Notes: a model not told the origin generated them from the letters alone. Shown: positions 28,425-38,582, counted from the stretch's first letter. The stretch: 64,000 nucleotides of DNA from Flavobacteriaceae bacterium (GCA_026709415.1 JAPOSZ010000031.1:1-64000); one strand, 5' to 3'. Program-made: numbers and translations.

Positions 28425-31400
28425 CAGTCGACTTTTACAATTTTAACATCGCTAGAACGCCAATCGATATAGACCAAATACTTTTCGATCGTTTGATGAT
28501 ACATGGCTTTTAAAACATCTCCATATTCGTGGAGTTGTTTGAAATAATCTTCATTCATTAATTCTTTTTGGCATCTAATTGTTTGCTTTATTTTATAGTC
28601 CATCAAAACCGTTTTATCCTCAAAACGTATTATTCGATCTGGTTTGATACGATTCAAATGTTCATTTTCTGTAGAATCTGGACCTATTATCCCCGTTTCA
28701 CAAATCACATTTGATGGATCTTGATTAAAGTAAATGGACAAATCTTTATGGTTGACTACTTTTTCTATGATATTTCTAATCTTTTGTTCCAATTTTGGAT
28801 TATCCCAATAGAATTCACTATTGACTTGGATGGCATATTCGACATCCGAGGATACTTTTATGTGTCCAAAAATGGTATGGACTTGATTTCCTAATTGAAT
28901 CCACGATTTGGATTGAATATCTGTTTGTTTGGCAATTTTATCCATCCATTGAAGTGAGGTAGAGATATCGAGTTCTATGGTACTCTCTTTTAAGCCACAT
29001 TGTTTTAACCCCTGCCTATGTTGTTTAGAATGGTCATGACTAAATTTTTGAAAACTCCCCATTTCAAATATCAATGAATGTTGGTCTTCTCCTGATGAAA
29101 CTACAGCTGATTTTCCTATTTCATTTGATTCAAAAAAACGGCTAAATAACAACTCAAGAGATAGGCTTTGTGATCTTTTTGATGATGACTTAGAGAATAT
29201 AAATAGTGATTCGATTGCTCTAGTTGTGGCTACATAAAAATTATTCATTTCTTCATTCAGCACATCCGATTTTAATCTTCTATAAAACCCTTTTAAGGAT
29301 TGATGAGAATCCCATAAGTCCGTTTTCTGATGTTGCGCTTTGGATGGGAATTTTTCCAAATCTGAAGAAATCGGAATCCACACCTTTTCCAATGGCACAT
29401 CCATTTCTTGATCTTTTATGGGAGCCCAATCGGACACCCCTGTTTTTAATTTAAATGGGTTAGTTGCAAACGGAAGAATAACAACTGGGAATTCAAGTCC
29501 CTTTGCTTTGTGAATTGTTAAAATTTGTATAGCATCTATTTCAATTGGACTTTCAAAGGATAAATCTGATTTATTAAAATGCCAATAATCCAAGTATTCG
29601 TATACGGTCACTGATTTTTCAGAAGCAAATTCATAAACATTTTCTTGGAAATAAGTCAATGCCAAATTCCTATAATCGAGAAAATCGATTTTCCAAATGG
29701 CATATTCAACCGATTCATAAAGATTTAAGTTCTGAAAGACCTTCCAAGAAAAAGAATGATGGTAATATGATTTTAATCTTTGAAAAAACACATCAGCAGA
29801 CCTAACGTTGTCGTGGGGTTTTAATTTTAAAGAAGACTGACGAGGAATCAGCATGGTGATGAATTCATGATAATCTATCTTGGCTTTGATTTGATCATCG
29901 TGATGCCATAATTTTTCAGCGATTCGTTTTAAAACCGACCGATCATCTGGATAGACCATCAATTCAAATAAATCGATCACAAAAAGAACTTCAGGTGCCT
30001 TTTCAAGTTTTAGTGAACCCTCTGAAATAATCGGAATGTTATGATTCGATAATTCTTGAGCCATGATGGTGCTTTGTTTGTTAGTTCGAACCAATATGGC
30101 AATATCAGAATAGGAATACCCTTTGATTTTAGATTGAAAGATGGCTTTCAGTGTTTTGATAGGAGTGAGCTCTTCAATCTTTTTATTGTGTGAAAGCATA
30201 TCACTTTCTTTCCTTGACAGAAATTCTAATTTTTCTTTTAACCCCAATTTTGAGAACACCTCCGTTTGTTTTTCAAGAGGCTTTATGGTTTTATCCTCGT
30301 GAGATCCCTTATTTTTATTGTAGTCCTTGTCCACGATTTCAACGCTGATGTACCCTCCATTTTTTTTCCCTGCTTTTTGTTTTAGTTGGCTAAATACTGA
30401 AGTCAATTGATGATCTTTAAACAATTCGACAGCAAATTCATACAACGCATTATTGAATTGGATGATATTGGTGCCACTTCTATAATTGGTATCTAAGCTT
30501 TCTACTTTTTGTTCCATTTGAAATGGTTCGGTTGTTTTGGTTTTCAAATCCAATAATTGCTCACTTTTTCCACCTCGCCATCTATAAATGGCTTGTTTGG
30601 GGTCCCCCACTAGAATTAAACTTCCCGGTTGATGGGTATAATTGGGTCTGTCTCTTTCATGCTCATCAACTGGTTGAAGTACATGATCAATTAATGGGAT
30701 GAGATTGTTCCACTGTAAGATCGAAGTGTCTTGAAATTCATCCAAAAAATAATGACTGTATTTTTCTCCGAAACGTTCGTATATGAAAGGGGTTGGTGAA
30801 TTTTTGACGACTTGACCAACTTTCTGATTCAATTCGTTGAGTAACATCCGACTTTCTGTTTGTTGAAATTCGGTGATTTTTTTCGCCAATAATTGTAACA
30901 TCGAAAAGGGGCCCCAATTTTTTAGTATTTTATTGTATAGCGTGAACTTTCTAGCGTAGTTGTCCCATTCATCTTTCGTTTGAAGAAATTCATCGGTTAA
31001 GTGTTTGTTGCTTCTCAATGAAATGAAATCAGAATATTTTGTGGATTTATTTAGAATTAATTGCCTTCTTTTAACATCCAATGTTTCCAAAAAATATTTC
31101 CTTTGGCTAGCCTTGAGATTTTGCTCTATTAATCGGATTTCAAACAACTGATTTTGGATTAATTCAAGCATTTTATCTTGAATCATTTGACGTTTTGTCA
31201 ATAATGTCTTTTCAATAGCATCTAAATCCCTTTCGGTCAGCGATTTTACTTTTTCGATATAGTCCATATCGTTTTCACTATAAAGTTCGTGACAAAGTCT
31301 TTTGATCGGTTCCAATTGATCCCAACTTTCTCCTCGAGAACTGATTTCATGACAAAACATTTTGAACTTTTTAGTCACCAGATTATCTTCGTTTTCATTG

Positions 31401-31870
31401 ACTTCCCAAACAAAACGTTCAACGATATCGTTAACCATTTTTTTGAGGTTTAATTCAATTTTGAAGTTCTGGGGTAAATTCAAATCCCTAGAAAACATTT
31501 GAACTATCCGATTGGTGAATTTGTCTAGTGTTATGACATGAAAAGCTCCATATTCTTTTAGGATGCTTTTGAGTATTTTGCCTGATTTCAATTGCAATTG
31601 ATGACTTGAAATATCCAGTTGTTGGTAGATATATTCCGCAACATGACTATCCAAATTTTTACCTTTTGAAAACTCAGCCAAATGATCCAGTATTCGGGTT
31701 TTCATTTCATCGACTGCTTTGTTAGTAAAGGTCAAAGCCAGTTGTTTTTTAAATTGCCATGGATTATTAGCCCCTAATAATTGTGTTAAATAGGATTTGG
31801 CAATAATGGAAGTTTTACCAGAGCCTGCCGAAGCGATAACAACTCGAAAACGCGTGTTTGATGAACTCAT
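28424..31870 (-). CDS. AddA-like UvrD/REP helicase-nuclease
   Basis: The protein has 1148 residues. Walker A is ASAGSGKTSIIAKSYLTQLL near residue 13, motif Ia is LALTFTNKAVDEMKTRI, and the Walker B region is FLDEFQDTS. GDPKQAIYRWRGG and LDTNYRSG are motifs III-IV. IQILTIHKAKGLEFPVVILP is motif V, and VATTRAIESLFI is motif VI. The C-terminus has a RecB-like nuclease motif (PDRIIRFEDKTVLMDYKIKQ). It unwinds broken DNA ends and works with the AddB-like partner 3' to it. It starts with ATG at 31870, divergent from sodB. Confidence 0.92.
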   Translation of the reverse strand: MSSSNTRFRVVIASAGSGKTSIIAKSYLTQLLGANNPWQFKKQLALTFTNKAVDEMKTRILDHLAEFSKGKNLDSHVAEYIYQQLDISSHQLQLKSGKILKSILKEYGAFHVITLDKFTNRIVQMFSRDLNLPQNFKIELNLKKMVNDIVERFVWEVNENEDNLVTKKFKMFCHEISSRGESWDQLEPIKRLCHELYSENDMDYIEKVKSLTERDLDAIEKTLLTKRQMIQDKMLELIQNQLFEIRLIEQNLKASQRKYFLETLDVKRRQLILNKSTKYSDFISLRSNKHLTDEFLQTKDEWDNYARKFTLYNKILKNWGPFSMLQLLAKKITEFQQTESRMLLNELNQKVGQVVKNSPTPFIYERFGEKYSHYFLDEFQDTSILQWNNLIPLIDHVLQPVDEHERDRPNYTHQPGSLILVGDPKQAIYRWRGGKSEQLLDLKTKTTEPFQMEQKVESLDTNYRSGTNIIQFNNALYEFAVELFKDHQLTSVFSQLKQKAGKKNGGYISVEIVDKDYNKNKGSHEDKTIKPLEKQTEVFSKLGLKEKLEFLSRKESDMLSHNKKIEELTPIKTLKAIFQSKIKGYSYSDIAILVRTNKQSTIMAQELSNHNIPIISEGSLKLEKAPEVLFVIDLFELMVYPDDRSVLKRIAEKLWHHDDQIKAKIDYHEFITMLIPRQSSLKLKPHDNVRSADVFFQRLKSYYHHSFSWKVFQNLNLYESVEYAIWKIDFLDYRNLALTYFQENVYEFASEKSVTVYEYLDYWHFNKSDLSFESPIEIDAIQILTIHKAKGLEFPVVILPFATNPFKLKTGVSDWAPIKDQEMDVPLEKVWIPISSDLEKFPSKAQHQKTDLWDSHQSLKGFYRRLKSDVLNEEMNNFYVATTRAIESLFIFSKSSSKRSQSLSLELLFSRFFESNEIGKSAVVSSGEDQHSLIFEMGSFQKFSHDHSKQHRQGLKQCGLKESTIELDISTSLQWMDKIAKQTDIQSKSWIQLGNQVHTIFGHIKVSSDVEYAIQVNSEFYWDNPKLEQKIRNIIEKVVNHKDLSIYFNQDPSNVICETGIIGPDSTENEHLNRIKPDRIIRFEDKTVLMDYKIKQTIRCQKELMNEDYFKQLHEYGDVLKAMYHQTIEKYLVYIDWRSSDVKIVKVD

Positions 31871-32186
31871 TAGTAACTTGTTTTTAGATTTTCAAACCGT
31901 TTAAATGATAGGGGTTAGTAACCTGTTTTCATTTACATTCTTTTCGGATGATGTTCATCCCCTTTTGATCCCATTTCGTTTAACAACAAGAACATCCATT
32001 TTAATCTAGTTTAATACTACAGTCAGTGAATGCCTTTCGTACCGCTCAATCATAAAATTAAAATTTTTTGCTCAGCATTTTATTCTATTTCTTGAGTTTG
32101 TTAAATTCTCATTCGTTCATTCTAAAAGACAACCTACATCCAAGGTATTTTGTAATTTTGTAGATAGTAGTTTAAATTTTAAAACC
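31871..32186. other. Divergent addA/sodB regulatory region
   Basis: This 316-bp AT-rich spacer must contain the promoters for the helicase operon and sodB. The only element I can support is TAATTTTG at 32153-32160. No ORF or repeat is apparent. Confidence 0.4.
32153..32160 (+). promoter_or_regulatory. Predicted -7 promoter element for sodB
   Basis: TAATTTTG matches the TAnnTTTG consensus and lies 26 bp upstream of the sodB ATG. A -33 element is not clear. Confidence 0.5.
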
Positions 32187-32804
32187 ATGTCGTTCAAATT
32201 ACCTAAGTTGTCTTATTCCTACCATGCCCTAGAACCTCACTTTGATGCCAAAACAATGGAAGTTCATCATACCAAGCACCATGCAGGTTATACAGCAAAT
32301 CTCAATATGGCTATTGAAAACACTGAATTGGCTGATCAATCAATCGAAGAGATTTTGGCCCAATTAGATTTAGAAAACAAAGCCCTGAGAAATAATGCTG
32401 GAGGATACTATAACCACAATTTATTTTGGGAAATATTAGGCCCACCAAGTGATTTAGAAAAAGCACCAAAAGGAGAATTCCTTGAAGCTATCAATGCTTC
32501 ATTCAAATCCTTTGATGCTTTTAAATCTGAGTTTTCTAAAACATCAGCAAGTGTTTTTGGTTCCGGATGGGCTTGGTTGTGTTCTTCTAAAGATTGCTCT
32601 CTATGCATTTGTTCCACGGCTAATCAGGATAATCCCTTGATGCCTGGAATCGGTTGTAATTGTACTCCCATTTTAGGGTTGGATGTTTGGGAACATGCCT
32701 ATTATCTCAATTATCAAAATAGAAGACCCGACTATATTGCTGCCTTTTTTAATGTTGTTGATTGGGGAAAAGTTGAAAAAAGATATCAACAAATTATTAG
32801 CTAA
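32187..32804 (+). CDS. sodB: Iron/manganese superoxide dismutase
   Basis: The protein has 205 residues. Metal ligands are visible: His in [12 protein letters not shown], His in [11 protein letters not shown], and Asp and His in [31 protein letters not shown] is the conserved C-terminus. A stretch with several Cys ([15 protein letters not shown], then [12 protein letters not shown]) corresponds to a loop that is also Cys-containing in other Bacteroidota enzymes, so I do not treat it as a new domain. It detoxifies superoxide in the cytoplasm. The metal cannot be fixed from these motifs. Confidence 0.96.
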   Translation: MSFKLPKLSYSYHALEPHFDAKTMEVHHTKHHAGYTANLNMAIENTELADQSIEEILAQLDLENKALRNNAGGYYNHNLFWEILGPPSDLEKAPKGEFLEAINASFKSFDAFKSEFSKTSASVFGSGWAWLCSSKDCSLCICSTANQDNPLMPGIGCNCTPILGLDVWEHAYYLNYQNRRPDYIAAFFNVVDWGKVEKRYQQIIS

Positions 32805-32818
32805 TCCGAGCAGGGGGT

Positions 32819-33064
32819 TAATCTTATATGTTTTGGTTTGCCAGTTCATTCAATCAAGATATCGGCGACTGGAATGTGAGTGATGTAACCAATATGAATT
32901 ATATGTTTGCTTATGCCAGAGCTTTCAACCAAGATATCAGGACTGGGATGTGTGTGATGTTGATAGGTTCCATAATTTCAGAGATTATCGTGGTAGCCTT
33001 ACTGAGGAAAACATGCCAAAATTTAATAGTCCCTATTTTGAACATAATTGCAAACCCTAATTAA
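32819..33064 (+). pseudogene. Broken BspA/DUF285 surface protein fragment
   Basis: The frame from 32828 reads [20 protein letters not shown], then [13 protein letters not shown], two DUF285 repeats. In the second repeat one base is missing: compare GATATCGGCGACTGG in repeat one with GATATCAGGACTGG. Shifting frame there recovers [13 protein letters not shown] and the typical C-terminal [18 protein letters not shown] stop codon lies just upstream, so no N-terminus or signal peptide exists. It sits 14 bp after sodB. This is a decayed remnant of the same family as the protein at 1-712. Confidence 0.8.
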
Positions 33065-33075
33065 TTTCTATTTCA

Positions 33076-33567
33076 ATGAAAAAAAATAATAATACTCTTT
33101 TGGAGTGTGCTATTATTGGCATGTTCAAAAGACGATAAAGAAAAATACGGGATTAGTGGGATTCTAGGGGTGATGATGATAACTATATTGTATCGGGGAC
33201 TTTTGAGAAATTTGGTTTTTTGCGGTTTCAATTATCTACCTTTGGATTAAAAATACAGAAATACGATACAGAGGATATAATAAAAAAATACGTGAATAAA
33301 TCACTTGTTGATATATTCAAATTAGGTGAAAAATGCGATCGCATACGTCGTATTTATTCCAATTCTATATTGGATTACATGGAAATAGGATTTACTGAGT
33401 CTGTAGATCATTGGGATGAGGAAACGAATAGTTGGGCACCTTTTTTGGTATCAGATGATAACAATATCCTTTTAGTATATCTTAGTTATGATAGACTGAA
33501 TTTTAACTTAATTTGTGAAAATGGAAAGTTAAATTTAGAGGCTAGTGTAATCAAGTTTTACAAATAA
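33076..33567 (+). pseudogene. Decayed lipoprotein gene with frameshifts
   Basis: An ATG followed by A8 opens a frame that stops after 20 codons. In the next frame ILFWSVLLLACSKDDKEKYG is a textbook lipoprotein signal with lipobox Cys. Near 33170 the frame must change again to reach GDDDNYIVSGTFEKFGFLRF, which continues as an open stretch to 33567 (for example LSTFGLKIQKYDTEDI). At least two frame changes are needed to restore one protein. The current 115-codon open part starting TTG at 33220 lacks a signal and is probably not functional. The product family is not recognised. Confidence 0.65.
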
Positions 33568-33643
33568 CCTTTCTAAATGCAACCCAAATGCCCAATAGCA
33601 AGGAATTTCTTAACGATTTAGAATAGAGCAATCATTTTTGGCA

Positions 33644-33847
33644 ATGGTATCATTTAGAGGTTTTATTAGCCGTGATACGATTAAAGAAATGCAGTCTCAC
33701 TATTGGAATAATACACTCAACGCCTTTTATCATAAGACGTTAAGAGAACTCAAAGAACGGGGCTTAGATCCCATGAAAATAGTGGAAATAGAAAGTGAAG
33801 AATTAGACCGATTTTACCAAAGTATCAAAGACGAAGCCAATGGGTAA
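33644..33847 (+). CDS. Small hypothetical protein (67 residues)
   Basis: An ATG frame with composition MVSFRGFISRDTIKEMQSHY, then a mainly helical, charged sequence (LRELKERGLDPMKIVEIESE). There is no signal or membrane segment. I do not recognise it. It lies in an area of gene decay after sodB, so it may be a truncated relic. Confidence 0.4.
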   Translation: MVSFRGFISRDTIKEMQSHYWNNTLNAFYHKTLRELKERGLDPMKIVEIESEELDRFYQSIKDEANG

Positions 33848-33923
33848 GAAGTCTCAAATTAAAAAAGATTTTCAAAAATCCTTGTAATTCGTTTTATCGG
33901 AGTTTTATCAATTCTTAGGTTTT

Positions 33924-34244
33924 ATGTATCAATCCGTCAAAATGGACACTTCAGAAACCTATCAAAGTCAATTTGCTTCAAGGAAAGTAGAGGAAATCAT
34001 CGACTTTATTTACGATGACTATTCAGATATTATTTTGGAACATGACCCTAGTTTCTTTGTGAATCATGCAGACCGAATACCACGCCTAGATAAATCAAGC
34101 ACTAAAGGAGTTCAGGTATTCAAACAGGAGGTTATTGTGAAATTCCTTTGTGTTCATATTGCCGTATTAGAAGAGCAATTATCTAAAATAGACGGAGGGC
34201 ATAAAGGGTGCTTTTATATTCGTTCTGAGAAGCCAAAACAATAA
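33924..34244 (+). CDS. Small hypothetical protein (106 residues)
   Basis: An ATG frame beginning MYQSVKMDTSETYQSQFASR, with EEIIDFIYDDYSDIILEHDP and a central hydrophobic strand pair (VFKQEVIVKFLCVHIAVLEE). There is no signal peptide. The family is unknown. It is followed 19 bp later by a 29-residue membrane peptide gene on the same strand, so the two may form a transcript. Confidence 0.45.
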   Translation: MYQSVKMDTSETYQSQFASRKVEEIIDFIYDDYSDIILEHDPSFFVNHADRIPRLDKSSTKGVQVFKQEVIVKFLCVHIAVLEEQLSKIDGGHKGCFYIRSEKPKQ

Positions 34245-34263
34245 ATTAATCAAGGTTTTAGGT

Positions 34264-34353
34264 ATGGGAATTACTATTATGGGAGTAATTGTAGTATTGG
34301 CTTTAGTAATTGCAATTATTGTATATGTCAATGGCAATAAAGAAGACATATAG
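34264..34353 (+). CDS. Tiny single-helix membrane peptide (29 residues)
   Basis: An ATG frame, MGITIMGVIVVLALVIAIIV followed by YVNGNKEDI, i.e. one clean membrane helix with a short polar tail. It is too short for most gene finders. Its position right after the 106-residue ORF suggests cotranscription. Small hydrophobic peptides can be toxins or membrane-protein partners, but nothing here decides. Confidence 0.4.
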   Translation: MGITIMGVIVVLALVIAIIVYVNGNKEDI

Positions 34354-34543
34354 CAATTGCCAATCAATCGGATAATTCAGACAACTCAGAATAAAGATAC
34401 TAGACGAAGATACCAAAGCAATGGGTATCTAGTGGCTTAGGAACTAAACGAATCCAATGGCTTCAGTTTCCTTGAAAGTAGTCTCAATTTCAGTCCTTAG
34501 CAAAAAGTGGAGGGGTTTTTGCGGGTTCTAAATATGTTATAGT

Positions 34544-36442
34544 TTAATAGGAACGTTGCGATTTGCCTTCATAAAAATTAACAAAGGCTTGATTCACCAC
34601 TCGGTTTCCTCCTTTGGTAGGGTAATTGCCAGTAAAATACCAGTCTCCTCGGTGATCTGGACAACACAAATGCAAATCTTCAAGTTTTTGGAAAATGACT
34701 TCAATTTCGGCATTGATGTCATCGGCTTTAACCATGGTGGCGATTTTTTCAGAAATCTGTTCAGATGAAAAGTTTTTATAGATTTCCTTGACATAGTTTT
34801 CTTTGATGGGATTCTTCTGCTTTAAAGCTTTCCGACAAAGATTATAAACTCTGGTGGTCACATCAACAAAGGTTCCTTGATCCTTGTGAAGTTCTAGTGC
34901 AGCTCTAAAAGCAATGAATTGCTCAATTTTTGCCATATCGATACCATAGCAATCGGGATAACGTATTTGAGGGGCACTTGAAATGACGATGATTTTCTTT
35001 GGTTTGAGTCGATCTAACATCATCAAAATACTCTTTTGCAAAGTAGTTCCCCTGACAATACTATCATCGATGATCACAAGGGTATCCGTTGGTTTTAGAA
35101 TACCGTAGGTAACATCATAAATGTAAGTAACCAATTCATCCCTCGACTGATCCTCCGTAATGAAGGTTCTTAATTTGGCATCTTTAATAGCAATTTTTTC
35201 AATGCGTAAATTGAGCTTTAAGATTTCTTCAATTTCTTTAAGGTTGATTTTTTTTCCAGCATTGAGATTAGCCCTAATTTTAGATTTAACATATTCTTGG
35301 GCCGCCTCGATCATGCCATAAAAAGACGTTTCAGACGTATTGGGGATGTATGAAAAAACGGTGTTTTCAAAATCATAATTTATACGTTTTATGACTTCAG
35401 GAAAAATAGTGTGGCCTAGTTTTTTTCGTTCTTTATATATCTGAGCATCGCTCCCTCTTGAAAAATAAATTCGTTCAAAAGAACAGGCTGCATTAGGACC
35501 AACATCTCTAACCTTTTCAATCGATGTGTCGCCGTTTTTTTTGGTTACCAATACATGGCCTGGCGGCACCTCTTGGATGGCCTCAAACGAAAGATTAAAG
35601 GTGGTTTGTATGGCTGGCCTCTCAGAAGCGACCACAGTCACTTCGTTATCGGTATAATAAAAAGCCGGGCGGATTCCATTGGGATCACGATATAAAAAAG
35701 AATCCCCATGCCCCAATAGTCCAGCGATAGCATATCCGCCATCCCAGTATTTTGACGCTCTTCGAAGCACTTTGGCAATATTCAACCTTTGTGCTATTAA
35801 TTCCGAGGCCCTGGTTTTGGAAACCCCCTCACCTTTCAATGTTTTATAAATTTTTTGAACCGCTTCATCTAAAAAATGGCCAATGTTTTCTAATACAGTG
35901 ACGGTATCAGCCCGTTCCTTGGGATGTTGTCCAAGTTGTACCAAATTATCAAAAAGCTGCGTAACATTGGTCATATTGAAATTTCCAGCTAAGATGAGAT
36001 TGCGGTGCTTCCAATTGTTTTGGCGTAAAAAGGGATGCGTATTTTCAATTCTATTGGACCCATAGGTGCCATAGCGAACATGACCCAACATGACTTCAGC
36101 TAAATAGGGGGCGGTTGATTTTAATCGCTCCAGATCGTACCATAATTCGGGTTCTTCTTGATAAATCATTTCAAGTCTTTCGTTGATACGGTTAAAAATA
36201 TCTCGAATGGGATGCGATTCTTTGGATCGAATTCGGCTAATATACCGTTGACCCGGTTGCATATCGAGTTTGATACTAGCAAAGCCCGCACCATCTTGAC
36301 CTCGATTGTGTTGCTTTTCCATCAACAGATAAATTTTATTCAATCCATAAGAAACACTGCCATATTTTAATTTATAATAGGTCAGTGGTTTTTTGAGATG
36401 GACTAAAGCTAGTCCACATTCATGCTTGATGGAGTCGCTCAT
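34544..36442 (-). CDS. purF: Amidophosphoribosyltransferase, long Bacteroidota form
   Basis: The protein has 632 residues, longer than the usual 470-510 but typical of the long form in this phylum. The N-terminus MSDSIKHECGLALVHL places the nucleophilic Cys at residue 9, consistent with removal of a short propeptide before Cys-Gly. MEKQHNRGQDGAGFAS is the glutaminase Asn/Gly block. LVIIDDSIVRGTTLQKSI is the PRPP-binding loop of the C-terminal phosphoribosyltransferase domain. It makes phosphoribosylamine, the first step of purine synthesis. Its start overlaps the pfkB stop by 23 bp. Confidence 0.93.
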   Translation of the reverse strand: MSDSIKHECGLALVHLKKPLTYYKLKYGSVSYGLNKIYLLMEKQHNRGQDGAGFASIKLDMQPGQRYISRIRSKESHPIRDIFNRINERLEMIYQEEPELWYDLERLKSTAPYLAEVMLGHVRYGTYGSNRIENTHPFLRQNNWKHRNLILAGNFNMTNVTQLFDNLVQLGQHPKERADTVTVLENIGHFLDEAVQKIYKTLKGEGVSKTRASELIAQRLNIAKVLRRASKYWDGGYAIAGLLGHGDSFLYRDPNGIRPAFYYTDNEVTVVASERPAIQTTFNLSFEAIQEVPPGHVLVTKKNGDTSIEKVRDVGPNAACSFERIYFSRGSDAQIYKERKKLGHTIFPEVIKRINYDFENTVFSYIPNTSETSFYGMIEAAQEYVKSKIRANLNAGKKINLKEIEEILKLNLRIEKIAIKDAKLRTFITEDQSRDELVTYIYDVTYGILKPTDTLVIIDDSIVRGTTLQKSILMMLDRLKPKKIIVISSAPQIRYPDCYGIDMAKIEQFIAFRAALELHKDQGTFVDVTTRVYNLCRKALKQKNPIKENYVKEIYKNFSSEQISEKIATMVKADDINAEIEVIFQKLEDLHLCCPDHRGDWYFTGNYPTKGGNRVVNQAFVNFYEGKSQRSY

Positions 36443-37379
36443 AAACTTGGGGACTTGGTTCCAATTTCGATTCGATAGATGTCTTGTACTGTTTAAATCG
36501 GAGGTTTCTTGATTTTTGGTTTAGATATTCTAGATTTTTGAGTCCAAAATCTTCGACAACAAAAGAAGCCGAAACAGTGCCATGACCCATGGCCATTTTC
36601 ATGTTTTCAAAAGAATAATCTTTTGATTGGTATAAATAACCAATAAACCCGCCTATAAAACAATCTCCTGCACCAGTAGGGTCTATAGCTTTATCTACTG
36701 TATGTGCTGGAGAATAATAATATTGATGTTTGGAAAATAAATAGGCCCCAAATTCTCCTAATTTGATAATAACATACCGGGGGCCCATGGCCATTAATTT
36801 TTTAGCCGCATCATGTGGATTTCGTTCATTGGTTAAACTAAATGCTTCTTCATTATTAATCGAAATCACATCGACCTTTCCAATGATTCGTTTTAAAAAT
36901 TCTAATTGACTATCAATCCAATAATTCATGGTATCCAAAACCGTCAAGACAGGTTTTTTTGAGAATTGATTCCAGATGCTCCATTGTATTTGAGGGGAAA
37001 TATTACCTAAAACAAGTATTTCAGGATTTTTTAATCCCTCTGGAATAATAGGGTCGTAATTTGTATAGACCCCCACTTTAGTTTCTCTAGTGATACGGTT
37101 CGTAAAATCTTCACTATAATAACCACTCCAAAATAAAGTGTTATCCGTTGGTTCTGTTTCTAAATGTTCTAAACTGACTCCTTTATTAATTAAAAACTCT
37201 CTATCTGTTTGCTTAAAATCCTTACCGACTATTGAAATTAAAGAACACTCAACGGCATAAGAAGAAACCACTACCGATGTGTACGCACCGCATCCACCGA
37301 GAATTTTTTTGACTCTTCCATACCGCGTTTCGATATCGTCATAAGCAATGGGACCAAAGACAACGATGGGCTTATCCAT
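36420..37379 (-). CDS. PfkB-family carbohydrate/nucleoside kinase
   Basis: The protein has 319 residues. The N-terminal FGPIAYDDIETRYGRVKKIL and GGCGAYTSVVVSS fit the ribokinase fold. The C-terminal signature is AIDPTGAGDCFIGGFIGYLY with catalytic Asp in GAGD. The physiological substrate is unknown. The position between rnhA-purN and purF, with a 23-bp overlap into purF, suggests a nucleoside or ribose-linked role, but that is inference. Confidence 0.87.
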   Translation of the reverse strand: MDKPIVVFGPIAYDDIETRYGRVKKILGGCGAYTSVVVSSYAVECSLISIVGKDFKQTDREFLINKGVSLEHLETEPTDNTLFWSGYYSEDFTNRITRETKVGVYTNYDPIIPEGLKNPEILVLGNISPQIQWSIWNQFSKKPVLTVLDTMNYWIDSQLEFLKRIIGKVDVISINNEEAFSLTNERNPHDAAKKLMAMGPRYVIIKLGEFGAYLFSKHQYYYSPAHTVDKAIDPTGAGDCFIGGFIGYLYQSKDYSFENMKMAMGHGTVSASFVVEDFGLKNLEYLNQKSRNLRFKQYKTSIESKLEPSPQVYERLHQA

Positions 37380-37462
37380 TGCAGCAAAAATAAAAACTCT
37401 ATCGGATTAATTTTTCAATATAACTTGATTTATAAGTCCTTAGCTTCTATTGAGTTAAATGC

Positions 37463-37969
37463 TTATCGGGCTTCCATGGATAAATTCAAAGCTCCATAAT
37501 TGCTATTGATATATCCCATATCCGTAACCAAATTCCCCTTTTTTATGGCCATAGTGACTAACTGATCACATCGCTCATTTCGAGGATTGGCATCATGCCC
37601 TCTAACCCAATGAAATTTGACTTGATGCTGGCGATATATTTTTAAAAGCCGTTGCCATAAATCGGCATTAGTTCGATTTTTGAATTGCTTCATTTCCCAA
37701 CCAAAAACCCACTTTTTCTCAAAAGCGTCCACCACGTAACGCGAATCCGTGTGGACATGAACGTTTGGTTGATGACCATTTAATTTTTGTAGACCCATGA
37801 TGACGCCCATCAATTCCATCCGATTGTTGGTGGTTCGTTGGTACCCTTGCAAAAGTTCTATGGACCTGGTTCGATTCTCAGTTTGGTATTCCAAAATAAC
37901 ACCACAACCCCCTGGACCTGGATTATTAATACACCCCCCATCAGAATAAAGCGTTAGTTCACCAATCAT
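37463..37969 (-). CDS. rnhA: Ribonuclease HI
   Basis: The protein has 168 residues. The four acidic catalytic residues are visible: Asp in LYSDGGCINNPGPGG, Glu in NRMELMGVIMGL, Asp in VHTDSRYV and Asp in RNERCDQLV. The His loop is in FHWVRGHDANP. It degrades RNA in RNA-DNA hybrids. It overlaps the end of purN by 11 bp, so the two are probably translated from one transcript. Confidence 0.96.
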   Translation of the reverse strand: MIGELTLYSDGGCINNPGPGGCGVILEYQTENRTRSIELLQGYQRTTNNRMELMGVIMGLQKLNGHQPNVHVHTDSRYVVDAFEKKWVFGWEMKQFKNRTNADLWQRLLKIYRQHQVKFHWVRGHDANPRNERCDQLVTMAIKKGNLVTDMGYINSNYGALNLSMEAR

Positions 37970-38582
37970 AGGGAAGGTCTTCCATCAATGCATGAATCAC
38001 GCTAGCATAATAATAATGCTCCAATTTTAATACTTTTTGAGCAATGTCTTGAGGGGTATCGTTTGGTGAAATATCAACTGATTTTTGAAAAATAATAGCT
38101 CCCGAATCATAGTGTTGATCGACATAATGAATCGTCAAGCCGGTTTTGTTGTCTCCACTGTTTTTGACGGCTTGATGGACGTGATGTCCATACATGCCTT
38201 TCCCTCCATATTTGGGTAATAAACTTGGATGAATATTGACGATCTTTCTAGAAAAATGAGACACTATTTCCCCTGGTAGTTTAAGCAAAAATCCAGCCAA
38301 TACAATCATTTCTGGCGAAATGTTTTTCAATTTTTCTAAAACCTCTCCTGATTCTAATTGGACTTTAGAAAAAATAACCGTTTTAATACCAAAAGGCTTG
38401 ACCTTTTCGATAACACCTGCATTGGCGTTATTGCAAAAAAGAGAAGTGATCTGAACTTTTGAGTTGTTTTCAAAATACTGACAAAGGCGCAAGGCATTGC
38501 TCCCACTGCCAGAAGCAAAAAGAACAATTTTTGAGGCTTGATTCACTTTCAATGATAACTTCAACTCATTATTTGAAGGCAA
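37959..38582 (-). CDS. purN: Phosphoribosylglycinamide formyltransferase
   Basis: The protein has 207 residues. KIVLFASGSGSNALRLC is the phosphate-binding start. The catalytic residues are in IVNIHPSLLPKYGGKGMYG and in TGLTIHYVDQHYDSGAII. It transfers a formyl group from 10-formyl-THF to GAR in purine synthesis. It is the first gene of purN-rnhA-pfkB-purF and shares a 61-bp divergent region with acpP. Confidence 0.95.
   Translation of the reverse strand: MPSNNELKLSLKVNQASKIVLFASGSGSNALRLCQYFENNSKVQITSLFCNNANAGVIEKVKPFGIKTVIFSKVQLESGEVLEKLKNISPEMIVLAGFLLKLPGEIVSHFSRKIVNIHPSLLPKYGGKGMYGHHVHQAVKNSGDNKTGLTIHYVDQHYDSGAIIFQKSVDISPNDTPQDIAQKVLKLEHYYYASVIHALMEDLPYDW

Noticed and set aside
32568-32676. 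Cys-rich segment in superoxide dismutase
   Set aside because: A Cys-containing loop at this place is common in Bacteroidota enzymes, so it is not a new metal site.
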